Source: JBATTK01 sp049670505 (GTDB lineage: Bacteria > Bacteroidota > Bacteroidia > Flavobacteriales > Flavobacteriaceae). From it: a stretch of 40,304 nt of DNA. Position 1 is the stretch's first letter. Every line of letters starts with the position of its first letter. The notes below the pieces were generated by a model that was given only the letters and a program-made list of their open reading frames with translations, had not been told where the DNA came from and made no database searches. Positions 16,134-24,561 of this stretch are shown piece by piece. The DNA lies in the NCBI GenBank assembly GCA_049670505.1, contig JBATTK010000139.1, positions 1 to 40,304 of the forward strand, written 5' to 3'. Position numbers and translations under genes: made by a program.

Positions 16134-16158
16134 ACAAAAAACCCCGACCATTGTCGGG
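16134..16158 (-). terminator. Intrinsic terminator, minus strand
   Basis: CCCGAC (16143-16148) and GTCGGG (16153-16158) form a perfect 6-bp stem with a 4-nt loop. Read on the minus strand the stem is followed by GGTTTTTTG. It would end transcripts coming from tRNA-Phe that pass the first terminator. Confidence 0.75.
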
Positions 16159-16228
16159 ATTTCTGTGGTACCTTCAGTCATTCCCTCGACAGGCTCGGGA
16201 TAAACTTCGATTCTAATGCCTTCGGCAT

Positions 16229-16256
16229 AAAAAAAACACCCGTACAGGGTGTTTTT
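16229..16256 (-). terminator. Terminator of tRNA-Phe (potentially bidirectional)
   Basis: AAAAACACCC (16232-16241), loop GTACA, GGGTGTTTTT (16247-16256): a 10-bp perfect stem with A and T tracts on either side. It lies 26 bp past the tRNA 3' end on the minus strand. A smaller ATGCC/GGCAT hairpin follows directly (16216-16228). Confidence 0.85.
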
Positions 16257-16282
16257 AATGTAGCTTCCACTCGCTACGCTTG

Positions 16283-16355
<73 letters not shown>

Positions 16356-16413
16356 AGCCATTTTTAAAGGGTTTGCCACTAACGAGACATTTATAGCGTC
16401 TCAAAGGCGGGTG

Positions 16414-16444
16414 CAAATATAATTTCAAATTTAGGATATACCAA
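16414..16444 (-). promoter_or_regulatory. Promoter of tRNA-Phe
   Basis: On the minus strand, TTG (16444-16442) lies exactly 20 bp before TATATTTG (16421-16414), a full match to the Bacteroidota -33/-7 pattern. The predicted leader before the tRNA is about 50 nt and contains a small GAGAC/GTCTC hairpin (16384-16402). Confidence 0.7.
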
Positions 16445-16609
16445 CAAAAAAAGAAAAAAGCTTTTGTTTTTTTAATCAATGGATTTCCTAACTGCCTCTC
16501 CCCCTGTATTGTACTATTTGTCAGCTGGCGGGGAGTGAAATGCACTAGTAGTAACTACTTTTAGTGGTTACGGGAAAGGCAAAATAAAAAAAATCTCGAA
16601 TTTTTTTAT

Positions 16610-16618
16610 TAATCTTTG
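16610..16618 (+). promoter_or_regulatory. Possible -7 box before coaX
   Basis: TAATCTTTG is the same string as the amidase -7 box and ends only 4 bp before the coaX ATG, which would imply a leaderless or nearly leaderless mRNA. No -33 TTTG is seen 20 bp upstream. Confidence 0.4.
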
Positions 16619-16622
16619 TAGC

Positions 16623-17351
16623 ATGAACCTTATTATAGATGCAGGAAATACGTGGGTAAAGCTTGCCGTCTTTGAGAAAAATTCCATGGTCTATTGCGAA
16701 AAAATAGACCTACACGATTTTTCAAAAAAAGTAAAGGAGTTTTTTGAACGTTATCCGGATATAAAACGCGGTATAATTTCGTCCGTAGGCCATTTGGATA
16801 AGAAGGATGTAGCGGTAGTATCCATATTTTGTAATGTGCATGTATTGACACATAGGACAAATACTCCATTTAAAAATTCGTACGCTACGCCACAAACACT
16901 TGGTGTAGATAGGATAGCGCTGGCTACTTCCGCATTTTATTTTAATCCCCATGGAAATACTTTGGTCATAGATGCCGGAACCTGTATTACCTATGATATG
17001 ATAAATGATTACGGTGAATATTTGGGCGGTGCTATTTCGCCGGGCCTGAACATGCGATACAGATCTATGCACGAACAAACTTCAAAATTACCCCTATTAG
17101 AGCCACGGGATATTTTAGATTTTATAGGAAACACTACCGAAAATAGTATGCACAGTGGGGTTATTTCCGGTATTTGTCATGAAATTGACGGCGTAATCGA
17201 TCGATATAATTCCCGTTTTTCAGATTTAACAGTTATTTTAACAGGCGGTGATGCCCAATTTTTGTCAAAACGATTAAAAAATACCATATTTGCGCATTCC
17301 AATTTTCTTCTGGAAGGTTTAAATTATTTGCTGGAATACAACAAACGCTAG
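16623..17351 (+). CDS. coaX: Type III pantothenate kinase
   Basis: A 242-residue cytoplasmic ASKHA-fold kinase performing the first step of coenzyme A synthesis (pantothenate + ATP to 4'-phosphopantothenate). Motifs are LIIDAGNTWVKLAVF (phosphate loop), LGVDRIALA, VIDAGTCITYDMI, and GGAISPGLNMRYRSMHEQTS with the substrate-binding stretch. VILTGGDAQFL is the C-terminal adenosine motif. Full length. It heads a tight plus-strand run: its stop directly abuts the ATG of the barrel gene at 17352. Confidence 0.95.
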   Translation: MNLIIDAGNTWVKLAVFEKNSMVYCEKIDLHDFSKKVKEFFERYPDIKRGIISSVGHLDKKDVAVVSIFCNVHVLTHRTNTPFKNSYATPQTLGVDRIALATSAFYFNPHGNTLVIDAGTCITYDMINDYGEYLGGAISPGLNMRYRSMHEQTSKLPLLEPRDILDFIGNTTENSMHSGVISGICHEIDGVIDRYNSRFSDLTVILTGGDAQFLSKRLKNTIFAHSNFLLEGLNYLLEYNKR

Positions 17352-18617
17352 ATGGTTAAAAGATTTGTAATTGCAATAATATGTTGCATCGCCTGTGGTA
17401 TGCATGCGCAAGATGGCACAGTTTCTCCCTATTCATTTTTTGGTATTGGGGAATTAAGATCTACCACCTCTGTCGAAAACCAGATGATGGGAGGGCTTAG
17501 CATGTATGCGGACAGTATCCATATTAACCTAAGGAACCCTGCGGCCTATGGTAAATTAAAACTCACCACCTACTCCATAGGGGTTTCCCATAGGGAAATT
17601 CGCTTAAAAAGTTTTACGGAGCAACAGAATACCTCGGTGACCAATTTGGACTATTTATCCATTGGCTTTCCCTTGGGAAAGGGTTTTGGAATGGGATTTG
17701 GCCTAATGCCTTTATCTTCGGTAGGTTATAATGTTTTAACCGAGACCGTAGACCAAAACCAGGATTCGGTGAGAAGCGTTTTTGCCGGTGAGGGCGGGCT
17801 CAACAGGGTATATCTGTCCATTGGTTATGAACTTTCCAAAAATCTTAGGTTAGGGGCCACCACCAATCTTAACTTTGGTACTTTGGAGAACCGTATTATA
17901 CAAACAGTGGATAATGTACAATTTGGCACTTCTGATAGAAGGGAATCAAGGGTAAACGGGTTGGATTTTAATTTTGCGGCCAATTATACGCCCACAGTAA
18001 AGGATAAATACACCTTGTATACTTCCGTTACCGTAAATACGCAAGCCAATCTAACGTCAAAAAACACACAGCAGATTGGATCTTTTCTTGTAGATACAGG
18101 ACTTGATGTGGAAGTTATAGACGTAAATTTAGATGCACAGAATCTTCGGAATACGGAATTGAAAATACCCACAACCACCACTTTTGGGCTGGGTTTTGGT
18201 GAAGACAAAAAATGGTTCTTGGGTGGGGAATACAGTTTTCAAGGATTGAGTTCTTTTACGAATGATTTTATAAGTATAGATAATTTAACCTATGAAGATG
18301 CCAGCAGTTTTGCATTTGGCGGATATTTTATTCCCGATTACTCTACGTTTTCCGGATATTTTAAGAGAATAACATATAGGGCCGGAGTTAGGTATGAGCA
18401 GACCGGAATGATGATAAATGACAAAGAGATAAATAATTTTGGCATAACTTTTGGTTTGGGGTTACCGTTAGGGGGAAGTTTCTCTAATATAAACCTCGGT
18501 TTTGAATTGGGAAGAAGGGGTACCACGGCCGCCGATTTAATAGAGGAAAGTTACTTCAATGTGAACATTGGCCTATCCTTAAACGATAGATGGTTTCAAA
18601 AAAGAAAAATAAATTGA
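17352..18617 (+). CDS. Putative outer-membrane beta-barrel protein downstream of coaX
   Basis: A 421-residue protein with a signal peptide ending GMHAQ (residue 20), followed by SPYSFFGIGELRS and a FadL-like series of strands (VENQMMGGLSMYADS, INLRNPAAYGKLKLTTYSIG). The last residues do not end in the usual terminal Phe but in FQKRKIN. I recognise it only as a conserved flavobacterial outer-membrane protein of this gene neighbourhood; transport of hydrophobic molecules is a guess from the FadL-like start. No gap separates it from coaX and the TPR gene follows after 40 bp. Confidence 0.75.
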   Translation: MVKRFVIAIICCIACGMHAQDGTVSPYSFFGIGELRSTTSVENQMMGGLSMYADSIHINLRNPAAYGKLKLTTYSIGVSHREIRLKSFTEQQNTSVTNLDYLSIGFPLGKGFGMGFGLMPLSSVGYNVLTETVDQNQDSVRSVFAGEGGLNRVYLSIGYELSKNLRLGATTNLNFGTLENRIIQTVDNVQFGTSDRRESRVNGLDFNFAANYTPTVKDKYTLYTSVTVNTQANLTSKNTQQIGSFLVDTGLDVEVIDVNLDAQNLRNTELKIPTTTTFGLGFGEDKKWFLGGEYSFQGLSSFTNDFISIDNLTYEDASSFAFGGYFIPDYSTFSGYFKRITYRAGVRYEQTGMMINDKEINNFGITFGLGLPLGGSFSNINLGFELGRRGTTAADLIEESYFNVNIGLSLNDRWFQKRKIN

Positions 18618-18657
18618 TAAAAATTTAGTACATTAACCACTTTAAATACTTAGTAAG

Positions 18658-20028
18658 ATGAAAAAGAGACTTTACATAATGACGATCGCACTTCTGGGGA
18701 TTGTAGGTGTAAGCAATGCTCAAGCCCAGAACCCGGAATGTATGACCAATCTTTCCATTTTTTCCGAACATGCAAAAGTAAAGAATTATGATGCGGCCTA
18801 TACGCCGTGGAAAATGGTATATGAAAACTGTCCGGAGTTAAATTGGGCCACTTTCGCCTATGGAGAAAGAATCCTTAAGGATAAGATAAGGAAATCTTCC
18901 GGTTCGGAAAAGGAAGCCTTTGTTCAAGACCTTATTGTTTTGGGGGATAACAGTATGAAATACTTCCCCAAGAAAGCTAAAATGGCGGATGTAATGATAG
19001 ACCATGCCATGATTATGCACGATAATAAAATGGCCCCTGAGGAAGAGGTCTATAAATTATTGGATAAGGCTTTCAAAGAGGATAGGGAGAACTTTAAAAA
19101 TCCAAAAGCTTTATATCTGTATTTTTCCAATCTTGTAGATTTGCACAAGGCCGGCAGTAAGGATTTACAGGAGGTATTCGATACATATGATGATGTTACC
19201 GAAAAAATAGAGGAGGAAAATCAGAAATTGACGACTATAATCACAAAACTTCTTCCGAAAGAGGACGAGGGTACATTGACCTCTAAGGAAAAAAGACGGT
19301 TGAAGGTGGCTACTACGAATTCAGAGTCTTTTGGTAAAATTTCAGGGAGTATCGATTCCAAGTTAGGTGCCTTGGCAGATTGTGGTAATTTAATTCCACT
19401 GTACCAAAAGAGTTTTGAATCTAAAAAGAGTGATGTAGTTTGGGTAAAAAGAGCCGTGGGAAGAATGTTCAGTAAAGAGTGTACCGACGATCCGATGTTT
19501 AAAAAGCTTTTCGAGGCCCAGTTGGCCTTGGATCCATCTGCAAGTGCCTATGTATACGGAGGGACCCTAAAACAAAAGGCGGGTGATTCCAAAGGTGCTA
19601 TTGCGGACTTTAACAAAGCAGTAGAATTGGAAACGGATTCATTCAAAAAATCCAATCTATTGTACAAAATCGCTACCATCTACAGAAGAGGCAGTAAGTC
19701 TACGGCCAGAAGTTATGCCCAAAAGGCTATAGATGCAAATCCTGCCAATGGTAAGGCTTATTTGTTAATAGCTAATTTATATGCCGGTAGTGCCAACGAA
19801 TGCGGTAGTAGTACCTTTGAAAAGCGTGCGATTTACTGGAAAGCGGCAGATATGGCCAATAAAGCAGGTAGGGTAGATCCCTCCTTGAGCGGTAGGGCTA
19901 GGCAAACAGCCGCAAGTTATAATGCCAAGGCACCATCCAAAACGGATATTTTTAATTCTGGAAAAGCAGGCCAGACCATTTCATTCAGTTGCTGGGTAGG
20001 AGGTAGCGTAAAAGTACCTTCGTTATAA
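18658..20028 (+). CDS. Secreted TPR-repeat protein
   Basis: A 456-residue protein with signal peptide (ending SNAQA, about residue 22) and helical tetratricopeptide-like repeats. The clearest ones are near residues 300-390 (KQKAGDSKGAIADFNKAVEL, KIATIYRRGSKSTARSYAQK, GKAYLLIANLYAG). The middle (about 175-235) is Lys/Glu-rich and may form a coiled coil. Cysteines near both ends (Cys28, Cys58, the CGSS segment, the final SCW) could form periplasmic disulphides. It is probably a scaffold for envelope partners encoded in the same run; function not known. lptC starts 2 bp after its stop. Confidence 0.82.
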   Translation: MKKRLYIMTIALLGIVGVSNAQAQNPECMTNLSIFSEHAKVKNYDAAYTPWKMVYENCPELNWATFAYGERILKDKIRKSSGSEKEAFVQDLIVLGDNSMKYFPKKAKMADVMIDHAMIMHDNKMAPEEEVYKLLDKAFKEDRENFKNPKALYLYFSNLVDLHKAGSKDLQEVFDTYDDVTEKIEEENQKLTTIITKLLPKEDEGTLTSKEKRRLKVATTNSESFGKISGSIDSKLGALADCGNLIPLYQKSFESKKSDVVWVKRAVGRMFSKECTDDPMFKKLFEAQLALDPSASAYVYGGTLKQKAGDSKGAIADFNKAVELETDSFKKSNLLYKIATIYRRGSKSTARSYAQKAIDANPANGKAYLLIANLYAGSANECGSSTFEKRAIYWKAADMANKAGRVDPSLSGRARQTAASYNAKAPSKTDIFNSGKAGQTISFSCWVGGSVKVPSL

Positions 20029-20030
20029 GG

Positions 20031-20630
20031 ATGATAAAAAACTTTAGAAATAATTTCAAAAGCATTGCCATAGTATGTTCTATGGCAATGCTTTTTTTAT
20101 CCTGTAAAGACAATTATAAAAGGGTAGGCGATGAGGCGAAAAAAAATGTTTTTCCACAGGGCATTGCCCAAAACTTTACATTGACCTATACGGAAACCAA
20201 GGAGGATTTGGGTAGTGAAGATATGGCCGATTCCAAGGTTGTCGCTATATTGACCAGTCCCATAAGCGAGGATTTTGACAATCTGGGATTTCCATACCGT
20301 ACCTTTCCCAATGGACTTCAAGTGGACTTTTTTGACGAAAATAATAATAAGAGTACCATAAATGCCGATTATGGCATTATCTACTCCGCCACAAATTTGA
20401 TAGATTTACAGGGGAATGTGGTCATAGAAACCCATGATGGAAAAAAATTGGAATCTCCCCAATTGTATTGGGATAGGGCAAACGAATGGATTTTCACCCA
20501 AGAAAAATTTAAATATACCAATCCTGAGGACGGTACCTTAATGGATGGGGAGGGAATGGATTTTAATAAAGAATTTAGTTTTTTTAATGCCCATAAAACC
20601 TACGGTCTAATGACCATAAAAGAAGAATAG
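20031..20630 (+). CDS. lptC: LptC-like LPS export protein
   Basis: A 199-residue protein anchored at the N-terminus (lipobox-like LSC, about Cys25) with the LptC fold: repeated beta-strands in FTLTYTETKEDLGSEDMADS, INADYGIIYSATNLIDLQGN and VVIETHDGKKLESPQLYWDR, the last being the typical LptC/OstA jelly-roll block. It connects the inner-membrane LptBFG transporter to the periplasmic LptA bridge in lipopolysaccharide transport. Start spacing is 2 bp from the TPR gene, and the next small gene starts 1 bp after the stop, so the genes are cotranscribed. Confidence 0.88.
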   Translation: MIKNFRNNFKSIAIVCSMAMLFLSCKDNYKRVGDEAKKNVFPQGIAQNFTLTYTETKEDLGSEDMADSKVVAILTSPISEDFDNLGFPYRTFPNGLQVDFFDENNNKSTINADYGIIYSATNLIDLQGNVVIETHDGKKLESPQLYWDRANEWIFTQEKFKYTNPEDGTLMDGEGMDFNKEFSFFNAHKTYGLMTIKEE

Positions 20631-20631
20631 T

Positions 20632-20835
20632 ATGATCAAGATTTTAAAGTATACCGAATATCTTTATTTGGTTGTGGCCATCGTATCCATATATAAAATA
20701 TATGACCTGTGGAACGTGGATAGGGAAGGAACATATATTTTTATATTTTTTGCCCTTGTGTCTTCAGGTATGTTCATTTTCCGAAGGAACTACAGAAGAA
20801 GGTTTGAGAAACGAAAACGGGATAATCAACAATAA
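20632..20835 (+). CDS. Small two-helix membrane protein between lptC and the CorC-like gene
   Basis: A 67-residue protein with two hydrophobic helices (about 10-24 and 37-52) and a strongly basic tail (RRNYRRRFEKRKRDNQQ). The ATG lies one base after the lptC stop codon and the next gene starts 2 bp after its own stop, which supports expression. By the positive-inside rule the basic tail is cytoplasmic. No function is recognised. Confidence 0.75.
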   Translation: MIKILKYTEYLYLVVAIVSIYKIYDLWNVDREGTYIFIFFALVSSGMFIFRRNYRRRFEKRKRDNQQ

Positions 20836-20837
20836 TT

Positions 20838-22127
20838 TTGGACGCCTCTCTTCTCATTATCGGTTTTTCATTGGTATTATCCGCCTTTTTTTCGGGCATG
20901 GAGATAGCCTTTATATCCGCCAATAAAATACATATAGAAATAGAGAAAAAGCAAGAAGGATTTTTGGCGAACGTACTTGGTAGACTTACCCAAAAACCAT
21001 CAAAATTTATTGCTACCATGCTTATTGGCAACAACATAGCTCTGGTAATATATGGCCTTTTCATGGGGGAGCTTTTGATGGATTGGTTCGCAAGCCTATA
21101 CCCTACATCCAATAGCTTCATCAATTTAATGCTTACGGATTTCAGCCTGTTTACGCAAACGGCCATCTCCACAATTATCATTTTACTTACCGCGGAGTTC
21201 CTACCTAAAGTATTGTTTCAAATTTATTCCAATACCTTGTTGAAAATATTGGCTATACCTGCCTATATTTTCTACCTATTATTTTCAATAATTTCGGAGT
21301 TTATCATAAAAGTATCCGACTTTATCCTAAAAAAATTCTTTAAGACAGCTGGTGACGAAGTACAGCTTGCCTTCAGCAAAATGGAATTGGGAGATTATAT
21401 AACCGAACAAATGGAAACCGTGGAAGAAGAGGATGAAATGGATTCCGAGATACAGATTTTTCAGAATGCACTGGAGTTTTCTGCAGTAAAAGCAAGGGAA
21501 GTAATGGTTCCCAGAACTGAAATTACCGCTGTAGAACTTCATGAAACTCCAAAAAGTCTGGCAAAACTTTTTACCGAAACGGGATATTCCAAAATATTGG
21601 TCTATATAGATACCATAGATAATATTATAGGTTATGTGCATTCCTATGAGCTGTTCAAAAAGCCAAAAACTATAAAAAGTATTCTCTTGCCTGTCGAATT
21701 TGTTCCCGAGACTATGCTGATACACGATATTTTGAATATACTCACCAAAAAGCGAAAGAGTATAGCCGTAGTATTGGATGAATATGGAGGCACTTCAGGC
21801 ATCATTACAGTAGAGGATATTGTAGAGGAACTTTTCGGGGAAATAGAAGATGAGCACGATTCTACCGATCTGCATGAGGAGCAAATTGATGGAAACACCT
21901 ATAAATTTTCGGCTCGGATGGAAGTAGACTATGTAAATGAAAACTATAAATTGGAACTGCCGGATAGTGAAGAGTATGAAACTCTTGGAGGGCTTATAGT
22001 AAATGAAACCGGTGAGATACCGGAGCAGGATTCCAAAATACATATCGAAAATTTTTTATTTACTATTGTAGAAGTTTCCAGTACCAAAATAGATTTGGTG
22101 ATCGTACAGGTCCTTGAAAAGGATTAA
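20838..22127 (+). CDS. CNNM/CorC (HlyC) family membrane protein
   Basis: A 429-residue protein. Start is TTG at 20838, chosen because it sits 2 bp after the previous stop and opens directly into the first membrane helix. The N-terminal CNNM domain (about 1-190) has SAFFSGMEIAFISANK, the conserved start of the family, and three to four helices. Residues about 205-330 hold two CBS domains (MVPRTEITAV and IAVVLDEYGGTSGIITVEDI), and the last 80 residues are the CorC_HlyC domain. Such proteins mediate Mg2+ or divalent-cation efflux or regulation. It resembles GldE-type proteins of the phylum, but no other gliding genes are here. Confidence 0.9.
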   Translation: MDASLLIIGFSLVLSAFFSGMEIAFISANKIHIEIEKKQEGFLANVLGRLTQKPSKFIATMLIGNNIALVIYGLFMGELLMDWFASLYPTSNSFINLMLTDFSLFTQTAISTIIILLTAEFLPKVLFQIYSNTLLKILAIPAYIFYLLFSIISEFIIKVSDFILKKFFKTAGDEVQLAFSKMELGDYITEQMETVEEEDEMDSEIQIFQNALEFSAVKAREVMVPRTEITAVELHETPKSLAKLFTETGYSKILVYIDTIDNIIGYVHSYELFKKPKTIKSILLPVEFVPETMLIHDILNILTKKRKSIAVVLDEYGGTSGIITVEDIVEELFGEIEDEHDSTDLHEEQIDGNTYKFSARMEVDYVNENYKLELPDSEEYETLGGLIVNETGEIPEQDSKIHIENFLFTIVEVSSTKIDLVIVQVLEKD

Positions 22128-22219
22128 GCTTTATATATAAGGTAGATACACTTCTTTTAGTTTTTATTTTTTCAATTAAAAATGGTAATTTCGCGAACTG
22201 ATTTTAAACATACCGAGTA

Positions 22220-24340
22220 ATGGCGATTTTAGAGAATATTAGAAAACGAACCACCATATTGATATTGATTATTGGTATGGCGCTTTTTGCATTTGTGATA
22301 TCGGGTATATTTACCAGTAATGACTTTGGGGGTGGAAAAGTAGGTTCGTCCGTAGGTGAGATCAATGGGGAAGAGATTTCCATAGATAAGTTCAGAGAAA
22401 AAATAGAGGCCGCTTCAAGAAGATTTGGACCTAACATGTCTTCCATGCAATTGGTGAACAACGTTTGGGACCAAGAAGTAAGAAATACCATTTTAGGGCA
22501 ACAATTCGAGGATTTAGGTATTGCTATAGAACAAGACCAGATCATTAATTTCATCAAAACTAATCCTGCATATGCACAAAGTCCGCAGTTTCAAAATGAA
22601 AATGGGGTCTTTGATGAATCCAAGTTTAGGGAATTTATAGTAGATCTTAAAGTAAACAGTCCCTCGCAATACCAGTTGTGGTTGCAAGATGAACAGGCAA
22701 TTATTCAAAGTGCCAAGGAGCAGACGTATTTCAATTTGGTCAAGGCAGGTGTAGGTGCCACCTTAAAAGAAGGTGAGCTAGACTATAAGCTGGCCAATGA
22801 TAAAGTAGATGTCAAATATGTTAGGGTACCCTATTCTTCAATTCCCGATAGTTCCATTACTATTACCAAAGCGGAAATTGAAGCATACATCAATGCCCAC
22901 AAAGAGAAGTATAAACAGGAAAAATCCAGGGATATTCAATTTGTATATTTTGAAGAGAAGCCATCCTTGGGAGATGAAACCGCAATTAAAGATCAGATTA
23001 CTAAATTATTGGAAGATACGGAGGAGTATTCTGAGGAACGGGATACCACGGATATTATTTCTGGATTTAGAAATACGACGGATGTTACCGCTTTCCTGGA
23101 TAGAAATTCCGATACAAAATTCGATACTATATACAAACCAAAAAAAGATTTGCCGGTTAAGTTCGCCGATACCTTGGCCGCATTAAAAGTAGGGCAAATA
23201 TATGGACCGTATCGCGATGGAGATGCCTTTAAGGTCTCCAAGATGATCGATAGAAAACCCAATGGAACGGTAAAGGCCAGCCATATCCTAATTACTTATG
23301 AAGGGGCGGAAAGGGCGAATCCGGAAATAAAAAGAACCAAGGCCGAGGCCGAGGAAAAGGCCAATGAGCTTTTAAAAGAAGCCAAAAAAGAAGATGCTGT
23401 TTTCACGGAACTTGCCAGGGATAACTCTGATGGGCCATCGGCGCCAAGAGGTGGGGATCTGGGCTATTTCCAAGAAGGGGTAATGACAGAGAAATTCAAT
23501 GATTTCGCCTTCGGAAACGCTGTAGGTACCATAGACTTGGTAGAAACCGAATTTGGATATCATATTGTGAAGGTAGATGATAAACAAGATGTCATGCAGA
23601 TAGCCACTTTGGTAAGGGCCATAGAGCCTTCTGAAGAAACTATTAATACACTTTTTGCCGATGCCACTAAATTTGAAATGGGGACTACTTCGGATGGAAA
23701 ATCATTTACGGACTTGGCCAAGGAAAGTGAATATGCCGTTAGGCCGGTGAACAAAATAAAGGAGATGGACGAAAATTTGCCCGGGCTTTCCGCACAGCGT
23801 AGTATTGTTCAGTGGGCCTTTAATGAAGACACGGAGGTGGGCGCCATCAAACGTTTTAATATAAACAACGGCTATGCCGTGGTACAACTTACCGCAAAAT
23901 ATAAAGAAGGCTTAAAAACAGTGGAAGAAGCTTCGGGGGCTATACTTCCAATTCTTCGTAAGGAACGAAAAGCCAATCAAATCATTGCCGCTAATAAAGG
24001 GAAAAGCATGGAGTCTTTTGCCAGTGACAATAATGTATCAGTTGCTACGGCATCTGCTTTGACCATAAAATCCCCTACTATTCCCGGTGCAGGCAGGGAA
24101 CCTTTAGTGGTAGGTACCGCATTTGCAATGCAAGAGGGTGACACTTCAGGTTTGCTGGAAGGAGAAAGCGGTGTTTTTAAGGTCTCGTTGACCAAAAAAG
24201 AGGAGGCCCCAAAATTGGATAATTATAGTACCTACGCCGCCAATTTACGATCTTCGGGCGCAGCAAGGGTAAATACGGCCGTATATAACGCCTTAAAAGA
24301 GGCATCCGAAATAGAAGATCAAAGATCTATTTTTTACTAA
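22220..24340 (+). CDS. PpiD-like peptidyl-prolyl isomerase
   Basis: A 706-residue inner-membrane-anchored periplasmic foldase. One N-terminal helix (about 13-33, ILILIIGMALFAFVISGIF), then a SurA/PpiD-type N-terminal chaperone region (to about 240), and a parvulin domain at about 350-455: KASHILITYEG, FTELARDNSDGPSA, GGDLGYFQEGVM and VETEFGYHIVKV. A second, degenerate parvulin-like and C-terminal region follows. It assists folding of outer-membrane proteins such as the many barrels encoded here. It comes 92 bp after the CorC-like gene with a possible -7 box TAATTTCG near 22187. Its TAA stop is the left half of the putative target duplication of a MITE-like element. Confidence 0.9.
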   Translation: MAILENIRKRTTILILIIGMALFAFVISGIFTSNDFGGGKVGSSVGEINGEEISIDKFREKIEAASRRFGPNMSSMQLVNNVWDQEVRNTILGQQFEDLGIAIEQDQIINFIKTNPAYAQSPQFQNENGVFDESKFREFIVDLKVNSPSQYQLWLQDEQAIIQSAKEQTYFNLVKAGVGATLKEGELDYKLANDKVDVKYVRVPYSSIPDSSITITKAEIEAYINAHKEKYKQEKSRDIQFVYFEEKPSLGDETAIKDQITKLLEDTEEYSEERDTTDIISGFRNTTDVTAFLDRNSDTKFDTIYKPKKDLPVKFADTLAALKVGQIYGPYRDGDAFKVSKMIDRKPNGTVKASHILITYEGAERANPEIKRTKAEAEEKANELLKEAKKEDAVFTELARDNSDGPSAPRGGDLGYFQEGVMTEKFNDFAFGNAVGTIDLVETEFGYHIVKVDDKQDVMQIATLVRAIEPSEETINTLFADATKFEMGTTSDGKSFTDLAKESEYAVRPVNKIKEMDENLPGLSAQRSIVQWAFNEDTEVGAIKRFNINNGYAVVQLTAKYKEGLKTVEEASGAILPILRKERKANQIIAANKGKSMESFASDNNVSVATASALTIKSPTIPGAGREPLVVGTAFAMQEGDTSGLLEGESGVFKVSLTKKEEAPKLDNYSTYAANLRSSGAARVNTAVYNALKEASEIEDQRSIFY

Positions 24341-24500
24341 GAACTGATTTAAACTTTTTCAATTGGCTAAAAAAATGCCCTTTTTTACCCATTTTTTGTG
24401 TTTTTTTCCTTCCGTAGCTCTGCTATGCAACTCAAAAAAACCTTCAACTGAGCAAAAAATTGCTAATTTTCGCTACAATCTAAAAAGTTTAAACCAGTTC
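24341..24500. mobile_element. 160-bp MITE-like element with 19-bp inverted ends
   Basis: The left end GAACTGATTTAAACTTTTT (24341-24359) and the reverse complement of the right end, GAACTGGTTTAAACTTTTT (24482-24500), match at 18 of 19 bases. The element is flanked on both sides by TAA (24338-24340 and 24501-24503), a possible 3-bp target-site duplication, and the left TAA is the ppiD stop codon. The interior is non-coding and rich in T-tracts. No transposase is present. It may also serve as terminator between the convergent genes. Confidence 0.65.
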
Positions 24501-24561
24501 TAATAATATATTCCCGGGGTCTCGGAATCGGGAAGTGCTGAAAGGCGTTCAAAATAGGATT

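Larger units (their letters stand above)
15756..16282. other. Gene-poor stretch with repeat-like and terminator hairpins
   Basis: Between the GH32 gene and tRNA-Phe. It holds the possible 31-residue peptide gene (15813-15908), a GC-rich REP-like hairpin (16068-16088), a terminator (16134-16158), the motif ccctcgacaggctcgggata (16181-16200), a UUC-loop hairpin (16216-16228) and a second terminator (16229-16256). Composition from 16040 on is clearly more GC-rich than the flanks. No protein-coding gene of normal size is supported. Confidence 0.6.

Noticed and set aside
24513..24536. TTCCCG / CGGGAA hairpin after the MITE as terminator of the kinase gene
   Set aside because: Six-base stem with a 12-nt loop and no T-run in either direction.
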